Translations under genes and position numbers: made by a program
Part shown: positions 42,736-52,179 of the stretch, one piece after another
How positions within the stretch are numbered: the first letter of the stretch is position 1
Layout of the letters: each line of letters opens with the position of its first letter
Notes under the pieces: model-generated
What the model was told of the DNA's origin: nothing
Databases searched by the model: none
Seen by the model: the letters and a program-made list of their open reading frames with translations, nothing else
DNA from: Candidatus Thiosymbion ectosymbiont of Catanema sp. Cochon2018
GTDB lineage: Bacteria > Pseudomonadota > Gammaproteobacteria > Chromatiales > Chromatiaceae
Reading direction: 5' to 3'
Length of the DNA: 64,000 nt
Assembly (NCBI GenBank): GCA_011392765.1
Contig: WYCW01000003.1
Location: forward strand, 478,465-542,464

Positions 42736-43995
42736 ATGCCTGAGATCCGCAACTACACCCTGAATTTCGGCCCGCAGCACCCGGCGGCGCATGGGGTGTT
42801 GCGCCTGATTCTGGAGCTGGACGGCGAGGTGATCGTCCATGCTGATCCCCACATCGGGCTGTTGCACCGGGGCACCGAGAAGCTCGCCGAGTCCAAGCCC
42901 TTCAATCAGAGCATCGGTTACATGGACCGGCTCGATTACATGTCCATGATGTGTAACGAGCACGGCTATGTGCGCGCCATCGAGAAGCTGTTGGGGATTA
43001 CAGCCCCCGAGCGCGCCCAGTGGATCCGCACCCTGTTCGACGAGATCACGCGCATCCTCAACCATCTGCTGTGGCTGGGATCACATGGGCTCGACGTGGG
43101 CGCCATGACCATGTTTCTTTATTGCTTTCGCGAGCGCGAAGACCTCCTGGATTGCTACGAGGCGGTCTCCGGTGCCCGCCTGCACGCCGCCTATTATCGC
43201 CCCGGCGGTGTCTACCGGGATCTGCCCGACCAGATGCCGCGCTATCCGGAAGCGGCCACCAAATACCACAGCCGGGCGGACATGGAACGCAAGAACGCCG
43301 CCCGCGACGGGTCCCTGCTCGACTTCATCGAGGATTTTACCGAACGCTTCCCGACCTATGTCGACGAGTACGAGACCCTGCTCACCGACAACCGGATCTG
43401 GAAGCAGCGCACGGTGGGCATCGGCGTGGTCTCTCCCGAGCGCGCTCTGCAGCTCGGTTTTACCGGCCCCATGATTCGGGGCTCCGGCTTTGCCTGGGAC
43501 CTGCGCAAAAAGCAGCCCTATGCCGCCTACGACCAGGTCGATTTCGATATCCCGGTGGGCCAGAATGGGGACTGCTACGACCGTTACCTGGTGCGGGTCG
43601 AAGAGCTGCGTCAGTCCAACCGGATCATCAAACAGTGCGTGGACTGGCTGCGGGCCAACCCGGGTCCGGTGATGATCGACGACCACAAGGTCGCACCGCC
43701 GCCCCGCTCGGAAATGAAGGACGGCATGGAGTCCCTGATCCATCACTTCAAACTCTTCACCGAAGGTTACTGCCCGCCCCCCGGCGAGGTTTATTGCGCA
43801 GTGGAGGCACCGAAGGGCGAGTTCGGCTGCTATATCCTCTCCGACGGTGCCAACAAGCCCTATCGACTCAAGATCCGGGCGCCGGGATTCGTCCACCTCT
43901 CCGCCATGGACGAGATGACCAAGGGCCACATGTTGGCGGACGTGGTCGCCGTCATCGGCACCATGGACATCGTATTCGGGGAGATCGACCGCTGA
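42736..43995 (+). CDS. nuoD: NADH-quinone oxidoreductase subunit D
   Basis: A 419-aa protein of the peripheral arm forming the quinone cavity with NuoB. Conserved segments include [57 protein letters not shown] and the C-terminal [18 protein letters not shown]. It starts directly after a repeat block and lacks a recognisable ribosome site. nuoE overlaps its stop codon by one base. Confidence 0.97.
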   Translation: MPEIRNYTLNFGPQHPAAHGVLRLILELDGEVIVHADPHIGLLHRGTEKLAESKPFNQSIGYMDRLDYMSMMCNEHGYVRAIEKLLGITAPERAQWIRTLFDEITRILNHLLWLGSHGLDVGAMTMFLYCFREREDLLDCYEAVSGARLHAAYYRPGGVYRDLPDQMPRYPEAATKYHSRADMERKNAARDGSLLDFIEDFTERFPTYVDEYETLLTDNRIWKQRTVGIGVVSPERALQLGFTGPMIRGSGFAWDLRKKQPYAAYDQVDFDIPVGQNGDCYDRYLVRVEELRQSNRIIKQCVDWLRANPGPVMIDDHKVAPPPRSEMKDGMESLIHHFKLFTEGYCPPPGEVYCAVEAPKGEFGCYILSDGANKPYRLKIRAPGFVHLSAMDEMTKGHMLADVVAVIGTMDIVFGEIDR

Positions 43996-44522
43996 TGAGC
44001 CTCCGAACCGCACCGCTCAAGGTCCCCTCCGACCGCGCCAAGGAGACCCTGTTCACCCCCGAGATCCGCGCCGAGATCGACCGCTATATTGCCAAATACC
44101 CGGCCGAGTGGAAGCAGTCCGCAGTCATGCCGGCCCTGACCCTGGTGCAGGAGTCCAACGGCGGCTGGCTGAGTCGGGAGCTCATGGATGACGTGGCCGC
44201 CTACCTGGAGATGTCCGCGGTTGCGGTCTACGAGGTCGCCACCTTCTACGGCATGTACGATCTGGAGCCGACGGCCAAAAACAAGGTGTGCGTCTGCAAC
44301 AGCATCTCCTGCATGTTGTCCGGCTCCGAGGACCTGCTCTCGCATGTGGAAAAAAAGTACGGCGTCGAGCCCGGTCAGACCACCCCCGACGGCAGATTCA
44401 CCTTCAAGGAAGTCGAGTGTCTGGGCGCCTGCCGCCATGCCCCGGCGGTGCTCGTCGGCAAGACCTATCACGAAAACCTGTCCGCCGAGGCGCTGGACGC
44501 ACTGATCGCGGGCCTGGAGTGA
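43995..44522 (+). CDS. nuoE: NADH-quinone oxidoreductase subunit E
   Basis: A 175-aa thioredoxin-like [2Fe-2S] subunit. The ligands are C-x4-C in VCVCNSISCML and C-x3-C in VECLGACRHAP, the N1a cluster. ALTLVQESNGGWLS and YEVATFYGMYDLEP are family segments. TGATG overlap with nuoD implies coupled translation, and nuoF follows after 3 bp. It works with NuoF in NADH oxidation. Confidence 0.97.
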   Translation: MSLRTAPLKVPSDRAKETLFTPEIRAEIDRYIAKYPAEWKQSAVMPALTLVQESNGGWLSRELMDDVAAYLEMSAVAVYEVATFYGMYDLEPTAKNKVCVCNSISCMLSGSEDLLSHVEKKYGVEPGQTTPDGRFTFKEVECLGACRHAPAVLVGKTYHENLSAEALDALIAGLE

Positions 44523-44525
44523 GCA

Positions 44526-45809
44526 ATGGACCGGCCTCACAATAGCGTCTGCTTCCGCACCCTGCACCTGGACGAACCGGCCGCCCTGGGGACCTACCGT
44601 AGCGTCGGCGGCTACGCCCAGTGGGAGAAGATCCTCAAGGAGAAACCGGATCCCGGCGGCATCATCGAGGACCTCAAGCTCTCGGCCCTGCGCGGGCGCG
44701 GCGGCGCGGGATTTCCCACCGGGCTCAAATGGAGCTTCATACCCCGCACTGCCACGGGGCAGAAATACATCGTCTGCAACTCGGACGAAGGCGAACCCGG
44801 TACCTGCAAGGACCGGGATATCCTGCGTTACAACCCGCACCAGCTCATCGAAGGCATGGCGATTGCCGGCTACTGCATCGGCGCCACGGTAGGCTACAAC
44901 TATATTCGCGGCGAATTCTACGAGCCTGTCGAATGCTTCGAGACCGCCCTGCGGGAGGCCTACGACGCAGGCCTGCTCGGCAAGGACATCCAGGGTTCGG
45001 GAACGGATTTCGATCTTTACACCCACTTAGGTGCCGGCGCCTACATCTGCGGTGAGGAAACGGCACTGCTCGAGTCCATCGAGGGCAAAAAGGGCCAGCC
45101 CCGCCCCAAGCCCCCTTTTCCTGCCCAGGCGGGGCTGTATGGTAGGCCCACTGCCATCAATAACACCGAGTCCCTGGCATCGGTCCCGGTGATCCTGGAA
45201 AAAGGCGGTCAGTGGTTCCTGGACCAGGGACGGCCCCATAACGGCGGTCCCAAGCTATTCTCCGTGACGGGACATGTCCGGAAACCCGCCAACTTCGAGG
45301 TCCCCCTGGGCACACCTTTTAAAGACCTGCTGGCGATGGCCGGCGGCATCAAGGACGATAAATCACTCAAGGCAGTCATCCCCGGCGGCTCCTCGGTGCC
45401 CGTGGTGCCGGGAGAGATCATGCTGGAAACGGACATGGACTACGACTCCATCGCCAAGGCGGGCTCCATGCTCGGCTCCGGGGCCGTCATCGTGATAGCC
45501 GAGGGGACCTGCATGGTCAAAGTCCTGGCCAACCTGTCCCATTTCTATGCCGCGGAGTCCTGTGGCCAATGTACCCCCTGTCGAGAAGGGACCGGCTGGC
45601 TATCCCGAGTGCTGCACCGCATTCTGCATGGGCAGGGCCGGCCCCAGGACCTGGATCTGCTCGACGGGGTAGCAGAACGCATCGGCGGGCGCACCATCTG
45701 TGCTCTGGGTGATGCCGCGGCCATGCCGGTCCAGAGCTTCCTCAAGCACTACCGCCACGAATTCGAGCACATGATCGAACATGGCAGGAGTCCGGTCGAG
45801 GCCGCCTGA
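44526..45809 (+). CDS. nuoF: NADH-quinone oxidoreductase subunit F (NADH- and FMN-binding)
   Basis: A 427-aa protein. The glycine-rich NADH/FMN site is [17 protein letters not shown] and [19 protein letters not shown]. The N3 [4Fe-4S] ligands are in [15 protein letters not shown] plus Cys in [10 protein letters not shown] family E MITE lies 16 bp after the stop codon, and nuoG, normally next, is 13 kb away. Transcription of nuoG and nuoH from the nuoA promoter is therefore doubtful. Confidence 0.97.
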   Translation: MDRPHNSVCFRTLHLDEPAALGTYRSVGGYAQWEKILKEKPDPGGIIEDLKLSALRGRGGAGFPTGLKWSFIPRTATGQKYIVCNSDEGEPGTCKDRDILRYNPHQLIEGMAIAGYCIGATVGYNYIRGEFYEPVECFETALREAYDAGLLGKDIQGSGTDFDLYTHLGAGAYICGEETALLESIEGKKGQPRPKPPFPAQAGLYGRPTAINNTESLASVPVILEKGGQWFLDQGRPHNGGPKLFSVTGHVRKPANFEVPLGTPFKDLLAMAGGIKDDKSLKAVIPGGSSVPVVPGEIMLETDMDYDSIAKAGSMLGSGAVIVIAEGTCMVKVLANLSHFYAAESCGQCTPCREGTGWLSRVLHRILHGQGRPQDLDLLDGVAERIGGRTICALGDAAAMPVQSFLKHYRHEFEHMIEHGRSPVEAA

Positions 45810-45825
45810 GGCGGGAGGTATCTGG

Positions 45826-45996
45826 CAATACCATTAAGTTAGAGGAGAAACTACGAATCACGCGAATCCTCGCGAAATTGTCATCCCGAACCGAAGGGAG
45901 GGATCTTTTTCACGCCGATTGCACGATTTGTCATTTTCTCTTGCCCATCCTGACCGACCACGACAAGCGGTCATCAGCTAACTTAAAATGGCATTG
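45826..45996. mobile_element. Family E MITE (171 bp), copy 4, with perfect 10-bp target duplication
   Basis: Ends CAATACCATTAAGTTA and TAACTTAAAATGGCATTG. AGGTATCTGG lies directly outside both ends (45816-45825 and 45997-46006). It marks the left edge of the island that splits nuoF from nuoG. Confidence 0.93.
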
Positions 45997-46006
45997 AGGT
46001 ATCTGG

Positions 46007-46714
46007 TGACTCAGGCACAAGCTCTAGGAGATGCGATATGAAGACTGGTGGCGCTTGATCTGGAATCGTGGGTTCTTGGAGATGATTTTATAGCAGCATA
46101 AGCATAATGATCATGGGTATCTGGATATGGGAATCTAAATTTAGGTTCCTATATCCGGGTATTTAACATTAGAGTTGTACCCGATGCGAATCCTTAAAAA
46201 TCAACACCTTATATTAGAACAAGGGTCAATACGGTACTCATTAACCAGGAAATAAAGGGTTAGACGCCAAATAATTTCCGTAACATATTGATTTTAAAGC
46301 ATGTTACAAAGGGTACAACTCTATTGGGTACCGGTACCTATGTTTAGGGGGTAACTATTCAGGTACAGGATGTTGTGTACGAGCGGTGACGAACCACAAG
46401 ATGTTGTGTTTTCATCGCACAGAAAGGCACGGAAATGCTGTATTTTCCGGCTATTATCACATCCTGAAATCCGTAACTCTTTGTTTTTTATACGAATGGG
46501 GGTCCTGAATAGTTACTTTAGGGGCATAATAAATATTAGGTACTTTAGTTGCGGCGGAGAAGCCGTCAGGTGCGTGTTGGCGCGATAAAGGTATGTTCCC
46601 GACATTGACGCTATGAGTCAATATCAGGAATCGTGCCTTATAAACAGAATTACAATCCTTGCTCGACTGTCGTAGAAAGCCATATTCTTCTGGTTATCAG
46701 AAAATGGGGGACAA
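46007..46714. other. AT-rich spacer with family F motifs, no gene
   Basis: Contains ATAAGCATAATGATCATGGG, GGAATCTAAATTTAGGTTCC and, at 46504-46587, TACTTTAGTTGCGGCGGAGA followed by AGCCGTC. These also occur together at 62471-62612 after nuoH. Several small hairpins are visible but no coding frame is supported. Confidence 0.6.
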
Positions 46715-46769
46715 ATGATGCCAAACCGCAGTATATATATCTGGAAACTCGAGCCAATCATCAATGCAG

Positions 46770-47990
46770 CAGGGCGAGCGCGTATAAAGTTGTGTAGTAA
46801 CAAGTAGATAGGGGAAAGTAGGGGGACGACTTTGCGGAGGTTTCCCCGCGATAAACAGCATCCAAGAGCATTTTCCGGACTTGAGGACCCTCGGGTTGAG
46901 CGCAACAAACTGCCATGGATTTATGGATATTCTGCTTCTGGTGATTTGTGCCGTCACCGGAGGTGCTGACGGATGGGAAATAGAAGAGTTCGGGTAAGGC
47001 GAAACTCAGTGGCTACGCCAGTTTGCCCCGTTTGCCAATGGTGTCCCGTCTCACGATTGCATTGCCAGTCTGATCTCCAGATTTATCGGTCAAGGGATTT
47101 CAAGGCGTGCTTTGCGAACTGGACCGCAGCCATCGCACAAACCACGGGGGGTGAGGTCATCGCAGTGGATGGTAAAGCCGCCAAAGGCCGTGTGATCGCA
47201 AGCGTGGACGCGCGGCATTACATGGTCAGTGCCTGGGCAAACGCACCAATCGCCTGGTCCTGAATGACCGGGAAGCGACGGCGAGAGAAATCAACGAAAT
47301 CTGCGGCTATTCCTAAGTTGTTGGAGTTACTGGAACTGACCGGCAGTATCGTCACCATTGATGCCATGGGTTGTCAGCGGGAGATTGCGGCACAAATCGT
47401 CAACCACGGTGGTGAATACGTGTTGGCACTCAAAGGCAACAGAGTGCCCTATACGAGGCGGTCAAGGACTTTTTGCGGTGGCCCAAGCCGGGGAGTTTGC
47501 CGGGGTCGGCGCGGGCTTCTATGAAGAAGTTGATAAAGGACCATGGGCGCTTGGAAACCCGCGCCGCTACTGGATCACCGAGAGTTACCAAACACTTCCC
47601 TAACACCGCGCGCAGTGGATGGGGCTACGCAGCATCGGTCTGGTCGAAGGCGTAGCTGCTTGATTAGCGAGACCGAAACCGTGGAGCAACGTCTTTATCT
47701 CAACGCCATTGCCGCCGATGCCCCGCGTTTCGCGCACGCCGTGCGCGGACAGAAGTGGAAAATCGGCTTCACTGGCGACTTGATGTGGTGTTTGGTGAGG
47801 ATTTGCCAGTCGCATCTGCAGAAGGCAACGCCGGCGATCATGACCGCGATCCGCCACCTGTGCCTGGCGTTTGTTTGAACGTGAGCCCTCACTCGGCGTC
47901 TGGCACAGGAGAAGCGACGACAAGCCGCTTGGGATGACGACTACCGCGCTAAGGTCGTGTTTGGATAGGAGTTTATACGCGCTCGCCCTG
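46770..47990 (+). mobile_element. ISAs1-family insertion sequence (1221 bp) with 10-bp target duplication
   Basis: Ends CAGGGCGAGCGCGTATAAAG and TTTATACGCGCTCGCCCTG. ATCAATGCAG flanks it on both sides (46760-46769 and 47991-48000). It carries a decayed ISAs1 transposase gene on the plus strand. Its ends are those of the family C MITEs at 18315 and 28128, so it is probably their parent type. Confidence 0.92.
46862..47878 (+). pseudogene. ISAs1/H-repeat type transposase, multiple frameshifts
   Basis: Pieces in different frames align in order with ISAs1 transposases: FSGLEDPRVERNKLPW, DILLLVICAVTGGADGWEIE, FAPFANGVPSHDCIASL, GGEVIAVDGKAAKG, GSIVTIDAMGCQREIAAQIV, YVLALKGNR, YRTGTR-like gap, then TVEQRLYLNAIAADAPRFAH and a C-terminal piece. 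At least four frameshifts and one small deletion are needed to join them. Catalytic D in AVDGK and TIDAMG remain, but no functional protein can be made. Confidence 0.85.
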
Positions 47991-48780
47991 ATCAATGCAG
48001 AAGGCTCTGTCGAAAAAATCGTCGAGAAGGCGCTCGAGCTGCATTGGTGCGCTATGGGTAAATCTCGCTGACGGGAGTTCACTACCGTAATGTAAAAGGA
48101 CGTATGGCTAAAGAAAATGACCAAGCTTGTCGATCTTTGCAGTGCAAAGGGTATAAAAGTTTGGGGATGGCATGTTCCAAGGTGTGAAACTTCGAACAAA
48201 GCAAAGCGAGAGGCATCGAACATTCTCGGCATCGCATCCAATTTTCGATTGGACGGATTGATCATGGATGCAGAGCATGGACCAGGTTTCTTTCGAGGCG
48301 GAAAAAAAGAGGCCGAAGTCTATGCCTCGGAAATGCGCAAGGTTGCCGATAAAATCGCGAAGCCCTTGGCCATATCCAGTCATGACATACCGCAAAATAT
48401 GCGTGGTTGGCTTCCGAAGTTCAATAAAATCGCCTTTGTGGCAGACTTTAATTATCCACAGGTCTATTATGGCTCAAGTCCAAGTGTAGAGCATCGATTG
48501 ACCCGTGCGGAGGAGGCCAACGCTCACGTTACGATTCCGTTTAGACCCGTGGGGGCGGCATGGATTGGAGATGCAGGCGGATGCTCTTCCGCCTCCGCCT
48601 GTGCCGAACGAGCCAGAGAGTTCATCCGACTCGTTGAAAACCGTGGATACGAGGAATATTCGTTCTGGCATTGGGCTGGTGCACCAAATGCATTTTGGGA
48701 AGTCCTGAACACAGTACCAGGACCCCCCCCTACTGAAGAAAACGGGGATAGATCCTGACGTATCCCCACAAACCAGCCAA

Positions 48781-48907
48781 GTAGGTTGGGCAAAGCCGCC
48801 GGGGCGCCGGTACTTTGCCGGTGTGGCCCGGAAAGACCCCACGCTCCGGCGGCGTGCCCAACGATTTTGTTGGGCACGGGCCATCCCTAGCCCTTTGCCC
48901 AACCTAC
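48781..48907. repeat. Family D hairpin repeat, complete 127-bp copy
   Basis: GTAGGTTGGGCAAAGCCGCC at the left pairs with CCTTTGCCCAACCTAC at the right. GCCCAACGATTTTGTTGGGC forms the inner hairpin. Confidence 0.88.
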
Positions 48908-48973
48908 CTCGCTATAATTTGTTGTTTTATATTGGAATAATGTGGGGACACTTACAGGAACAGACCACATTTT

Positions 48974-49022
48974 GATTATTCAGACCGCGCCGTTGACGAA
49001 AACCGCGTTTTTCAGGGTGCCC
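48974..49022. repeat. Family A repeat, right half only
   Basis: GATTATTCAGACCGCGCCGT then GACGAAAACCGCGTTTTTCA and GGGTGCCC match the right half of the copy at 40599. The left half is missing. Confidence 0.7.
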
Positions 49023-49296
49023 TTGAGGCGCAAGCGACTGATTCTGGAGTCGATTTCGTGGGGATACCTGCAGGGATAGATCACGTTTTCTGCGTACTCC
49101 TCGCCGGTTAAAAGAGCGTTAGCCCCCTATAAAAGGCCCCGCAATAGAAGTCAAACTAGGCAAGCAATAAAAAGTCGCCGTAAAAATGGTGCGGAAGATA
49201 TTTACTTGATCATGCGCCAGATTCTCCGGAGAGAAAATAAAATCGGTCAAGATCAGGAGCACTTCTGGATGGTTGTTCTGAATCGATTATTATAGC

Positions 49297-49590
49297 ATGA
49301 AATACAATATAGAAATTGGACAAAGTGCTGATGAGGACTTGACCTTCTACGAAGTGTTTGAGCAACGAATTATAGTAAAAGCGATCATTGAATACCTGCA
49401 ACTAGATGCTAATGTTGAAACAAGAAAACGCAAACGGCTTCGTTCCAATCCTGTAGCACCCTGGGAATTACGGATAGGAGATTTCCGAGTATTTTATGAA
49501 ATTAATGCAAATCGGAATGTTAAGATTTTGGCTATTGGACATAAAGTTCACAACGAATTATTTATTCGTAGAAAAAAGGTAGAGATATGA
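49297..49590 (+). CDS. RelE/ParE-superfamily toxin, copy 1
   Basis: A 97-aa protein starting MKYNIEIGQSADEDLTFYEV. KAIIEYLQLDANVETRKRKR LRSNPVAPWELRIGDFRVFYEI shows the RelE/ParE helix-then-sheet layout with the WELRIGDFRVFYE core. The toxin precedes the antitoxin, and the two overlap by 4 bp. A second copy at 54692 differs at only two residues (Thr16/Ser, Val65/Ala). Expected activity is ribosome-dependent mRNA cleavage or gyrase inhibition; which one cannot be told. Confidence 0.85.
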   Translation: MKYNIEIGQSADEDLTFYEVFEQRIIVKAIIEYLQLDANVETRKRKRLRSNPVAPWELRIGDFRVFYEINANRNVKILAIGHKVHNELFIRRKKVEI

Positions 49591-49832
49591 TCACAATAGA
49601 TTTACGACAGAAGAAACATTCTGTAGATGAATTATTGGCCTTGGCAAAATCCGAATCGGTTTTTCTCCATGGAAAAGATGGTGAACATTTCATATTGGAA
49701 GAAACAGATGATTTTGAAAAAGAAGTTGAAGCGTTGGGTAAAAGTGAAAAATTCATGAAATTTCTTGAGGGAAGATCAAAAGAAAAGGACACAATCTCTA
49801 TATCAACCATAGCAAAAAGATTAGGAATGTAA
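49587..49832 (+). CDS. Antitoxin of the RelE/ParE-type pair, copy 1
   Basis: 81 aa, MITIDLRQKKHSVDELLALA then SVFLHGKDGEHFILEETDDF and SISTIAKRLGM. Acidic, with a short beta start and helical end, in the style of Phd-like antitoxins. It overlaps the toxin gene by 4 bp. The second copy at 54982 differs at two residues (His28/Tyr, Gly51/Ser). Confidence 0.8.
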   Translation: MITIDLRQKKHSVDELLALAKSESVFLHGKDGEHFILEETDDFEKEVEALGKSEKFMKFLEGRSKEKDTISISTIAKRLGM

Positions 49833-49909
49833 ATCACCTAATCGGAACTTGCATCCGACCTCCTCCGTCGACGGGTGAATTGAGGTGTCAGCCGCTGGAA
49901 GTTTCGGTA

Positions 49910-50236
49910 GTGTTATTACTGAATGACATTGTTGCAATCGTTACGAAAATAAGGAAACGGCAGTATGAATTTTCGAAGCATGCAATTGATCAAACGATTA
50001 TAAGAGATATTAGCGTATCGGAGATTGAGCAGGCAATCGCTGATAATGCTGTGATTATCGAGGATTATCCGAACGACAAATACGGTCCCAGCTGCTTGAT
50101 ATTGGGGTACGCCAAAAACGGACGACCACTGCATATTCAATGTAGTTATCCAAATCGTCCGCTAATAAAAATCGTCACCTCATATCAACCGAATCTGGAA
50201 CTATGGATCGACAATAAAGTCCGAAAAACGAAATGA
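49910..50236 (+). CDS. DUF4258-family toxin-like protein
   Basis: GTG 49910 has GGAAG upstream; about 108 aa. VTKIRKRQYEFSKHAIDQTI IRDISVSEIEQAI, then YGPSCLILGYAKNGRPLHIQ and KIVTSYQPNLELW follow the DUF4258 pattern (FSxHA, GRPLH, I-T-Y-P). DUF4258 proteins usually pair with YgiT-type antitoxins, and such a partner follows 14 bp later. It looks intact. A related but frameshifted gene is at 58214. Confidence 0.8.
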   Translation: MLLLNDIVAIVTKIRKRQYEFSKHAIDQTIIRDISVSEIEQAIADNAVIIEDYPNDKYGPSCLILGYAKNGRPLHIQCSYPNRPLIKIVTSYQPNLELWIDNKVRKTK

Positions 50237-50249
50237 AGAGGCGGTTGTT

Positions 50250-50459
50250 GTGAATGAGACAATGGTTGAAACCCAGGTTACATACACTATCGAATATCAA
50301 GGAAGATTTTATATTATCGAGCATGTCCCCGCTCGGGTGTGTAAGGAAACGGGAGAACGGTATTTTGCCCCGGAAACAGTGGAGTGTATTCAGGATTTCA
50401 TTAAAGAAGGTAAGAAGCCGGTGCGCATGATTGAGACACCTGTATATAACTATGCGTAG
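50250..50459 (+). CDS. YgiT/MqsA-type antitoxin lacking zinc-finger cysteines
   Basis: GTG 50250 (or ATG 50262) gives about 69 aa. YTIEYQGRFYIIEHVPARVC KETGERYFAPETVECIQDFI is the YgiT-like core, but the usual N-terminal C-x2-C is absent and the second C-x2-C is reduced to CKET. Compare the intact MICEFCGG and CVECGERYF of the protein at 58496. The finger is therefore probably not zinc-bound, though the toxin-binding part could remain. Confidence 0.72.
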   Translation: MNETMVETQVTYTIEYQGRFYIIEHVPARVCKETGERYFAPETVECIQDFIKEGKKPVRMIETPVYNYA

Positions 50460-50765
50460 CTAGCCTAATTAATATTGAAGCGAAAATTGACGCTGGAACT
50501 GGAAAGAAGATAGAGGTCACTTACTCGTTCCCTAAACCTACGGGGTGGGCCTATTAGCGGGAAAAGGGGACAGGCTCGATTGATGGGTCGTTTTTCACGG
50601 ATCATTCGCCTGGCATTCGGCTGCAAACGACCCGGTGCCGCGGTCCGGCTCCTCGGCAACTTTCAAGCTCAGTGCCACGTGGCATTGGATGCCTGAGTCG
50701 AGCCGTTAGGCCAAGAAATTAAAGTGATACGTAGAATTTGAATGGGACTATAATAGGAGGTAAAA
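50460..50765. repeat. Family G spacer repeat
   Basis: From about 50565, GGACAGGCTCGATTGATGGG, CAAACGACCCGGTGCCGCGG, CAACTTTCAAGCTCAGTGCC and a CCGTTAGGCC end recur at 57285-57428, and in part at 53345, 55445 and 57770. It contains a GGGTCGTTT/AAACGACCC hairpin. No gene. Confidence 0.75.
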
Positions 50766-50999
50766 ATGAAAGCTATCACATTTACTGATTTTCGAAAAAA
50801 AGCTTCCGGATTTATTAATCAAGTAGAATACGGAGAAACATTTATCATAGTCCGTCACGGCAAACCAGTCGCCGAAATAATTCCCTTCTCGGATAATACC
50901 GCTATGCCCCCGGCATGGAAACAAAAAGGAATTCAGTTACAACTTCAAGGCAGTGATTTGTCTTCAGCTATTCTTGAAGACCGCGAAGCCAATGCATGA
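50766..50999 (+). CDS. Phd/YefM-family antitoxin without toxin
   Basis: ATG 50766 has ATAGGAGG upstream. 77 aa, MKAITFTDFRKKASGFINQV then GETFIIVRHGKPVAEIIPF, the standard Phd/YefM fold that binds DNA and its toxin. A toxin gene should overlap its end. The sequence begins plausibly (ATGAAAACAGCATTAGTTAC at 50997) but then passes into a repeat, so the toxin is missing. Confidence 0.9.
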   Translation: MKAITFTDFRKKASGFINQVEYGETFIIVRHGKPVAEIIPFSDNTAMPPAWKQKGIQLQLQGSDLSSAILEDREANA

Positions 51000-51281
51000 A
51001 AACAGCATTAGTTACGGCGGAGAAGCTGTTCTGCTGGCTCCCACGCTCCGGAGACTGTGAAAGTATTCGGTTTTCCCGGGAGCGGTGGGCTGAAGTTACC
51101 ATATTTCACGCTGAATTATGTATCAAATGGGGCCAAGGAGAAAGATTTTCGGCTAAATGAGAGGAACTATGTTGCCTTGTCCCTGACCCTCTGAAAATTC
51201 AGCAATACTTTCACAGTCTCTGGAGCGTGGGAACGAGCGTGACGGAGAGACTATCGATTGCATGTTAGGAGAGCGATAAAT
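51000..51281. repeat. Family H insertion within a family F motif
   Basis: TCCCACGCTCCGGAGACTGT then GAAAGTATT at about 51041-51069 recurs inverted at about 51204-51233. Outside it, TAGTTACGGCGGAGAAGC and ATCGATTGCATGTTAGG are the two halves of the family F motif seen intact at 52270-52306. A related copy of family H is at 63398-63545. Confidence 0.7.
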
Positions 51282-51509
51282 ATGAATACAGTCATGACAG
51301 ATATTAAAAAGCTATCCATCTCCGAACGAATTCAGCTTGTAGAAGATATCTGGAATAGCATTGCTGAGGAACCTCCGTTTTCCTTAGAGCTTTCCGCGCA
51401 GGAACAGGGTGAACTACATCGCCGGTATGCGGCACATCAGGCTGATCCATCCACAGGTATTCCTTGGAAACAGGTACGCGCAAAGATTTTTTCAAGGACA
51501 CAGAGTTAA
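51282..51509 (+). CDS. Addiction-module antitoxin (TIGR02574-like)
   Basis: 75 aa from ATG 51282. IKKLSISERIQLVEDIWNSI AEEPPFSLELS is the hallmark of putative addiction-module components: LS-x-ER-x-LVE-x-IW-SI. The stop codon overlaps the toxin start by one base. Confidence 0.88.
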   Translation: MNTVMTDIKKLSISERIQLVEDIWNSIAEEPPFSLELSAQEQGELHRRYAAHQADPSTGIPWKQVRAKIFSRTQS

Positions 51510-51802
51510 TGGAACTCATATTCAGGCCCGAAGCCGAGGCAGAATTGCTGGAAGCCCAAGTATGGTATGAAGCACGTTCCCCCGGATTAGGTTTTGAATT
51601 TGCTTGTGCAGTTGAAGTTGCAGTGGAGTCGGCATTACGGATGCCGCTTGCTTATCCGAAAATTGAAGGTGAATTCCGACACATTCTTTTGCGTCGGTTT
51701 CCTTATTCGATTATTTATCGCCCTTCTGAATCAGAGGTTGTTGTTGTGTCATGTTTTCACCATAAGCGCAAGCCTGGCTCTTGGTCGGGCTCCGTCGGCT
51801 AA
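51509..51802 (+). CDS. RelE/ParE-family toxin
   Basis: 97 aa. MELIFRPEAEAELLEAQVWY EARSPGLGFEFACAVE and FRHILLRRFPYSIIYRPSES EVVVVSCFHHKRKP show the ParE/RelE layout, including the strand RRFPYSIIY and basic HHKRKP end. It is translationally coupled to the upstream antitoxin. The last residues GSWSGSVG differ from the usual W-x-x-R ending. Confidence 0.88.
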   Translation: MELIFRPEAEAELLEAQVWYEARSPGLGFEFACAVEVAVESALRMPLAYPKIEGEFRHILLRRFPYSIIYRPSESEVVVVSCFHHKRKPGSWSGSVG

Positions 51803-52179
51803 TTGCGCTCCAGCTGACCGCTGCGGCGCTTTTTGGTATTTCGATAGACACTACCGGAACAGCTAAAGGTCGAGTGGTCGAACATCAATGTCTATGGGGT
51901 GGAATAATGACTAGCATGAATCAATTTGGAGGTACAATAAAATAGTAGCCAACCTTTCACATGTTGCTAATAAACCTAAGAATATACTCTTCTAATATCG
52001 ATATTTCGGTTATCATGCAAGGGTTAATAATTATAACATATTGAAAAACAAAGATTCTTTGGGTTCATAATAGCTAATGAAAACGTAAAAATGGTATATA
52101 AAGAGTATAGTATAGTTAAAGGAGAAGATGCCCATAGTGATATTTTAGATATAGAAATGGCAAAACTTCTATGGGCACT
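51803..52179. other. Spacer with attC-like hairpin near its start
   Basis: GCGCTCCAGCTGACCGCTGC GGCGC (51806-51830) is an imperfect hairpin of the kind found in integron attC cores. The rest is AT-rich with no supported gene; a 33-codon frame at 52091 is probably chance. Confidence 0.45.

Larger units (their letters stand above)
46715..48758 (+). pseudogene. Glycoside-hydrolase-like TIM-barrel gene, split by an ISAs1 element and frameshifted
   Basis: ATG 46715 opens MMPNRSIYIWKLEPIINA. Removing the IS and one target duplication continues it as EGSVEKIVEKALELH. Then frame changes are needed to read ALWVNLADGSSLP and YRNVKGRMAKEN before the long intact part from 48117 (MTKLVDLCSAKGIKVWGWHV ... 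GLIMDAEHGPGFF ... ISSHDIP ... YSFWHWAGAPNAFWEV). The pattern of strands and the acidic MDAEHGP motif suggest a glycoside-hydrolase-like barrel, possibly DUF1906/GH25-related; I am not certain of the family. The gene is dead as it stands. Confidence 0.65.

Noticed and set aside
43081-44013. Minus-strand frame of 310 codons over nuoD, and similar frames over nuoE/nuoF and nuoG
   Set aside because: Shadows of nuo genes in GC-rich sequence; no recognisable motif.
46370-46588. 72-codon plus-strand frame before the ISAs1 element
   Set aside because: AT-rich spacer with family F repeat motifs, no ribosome site, no recognisable protein features.
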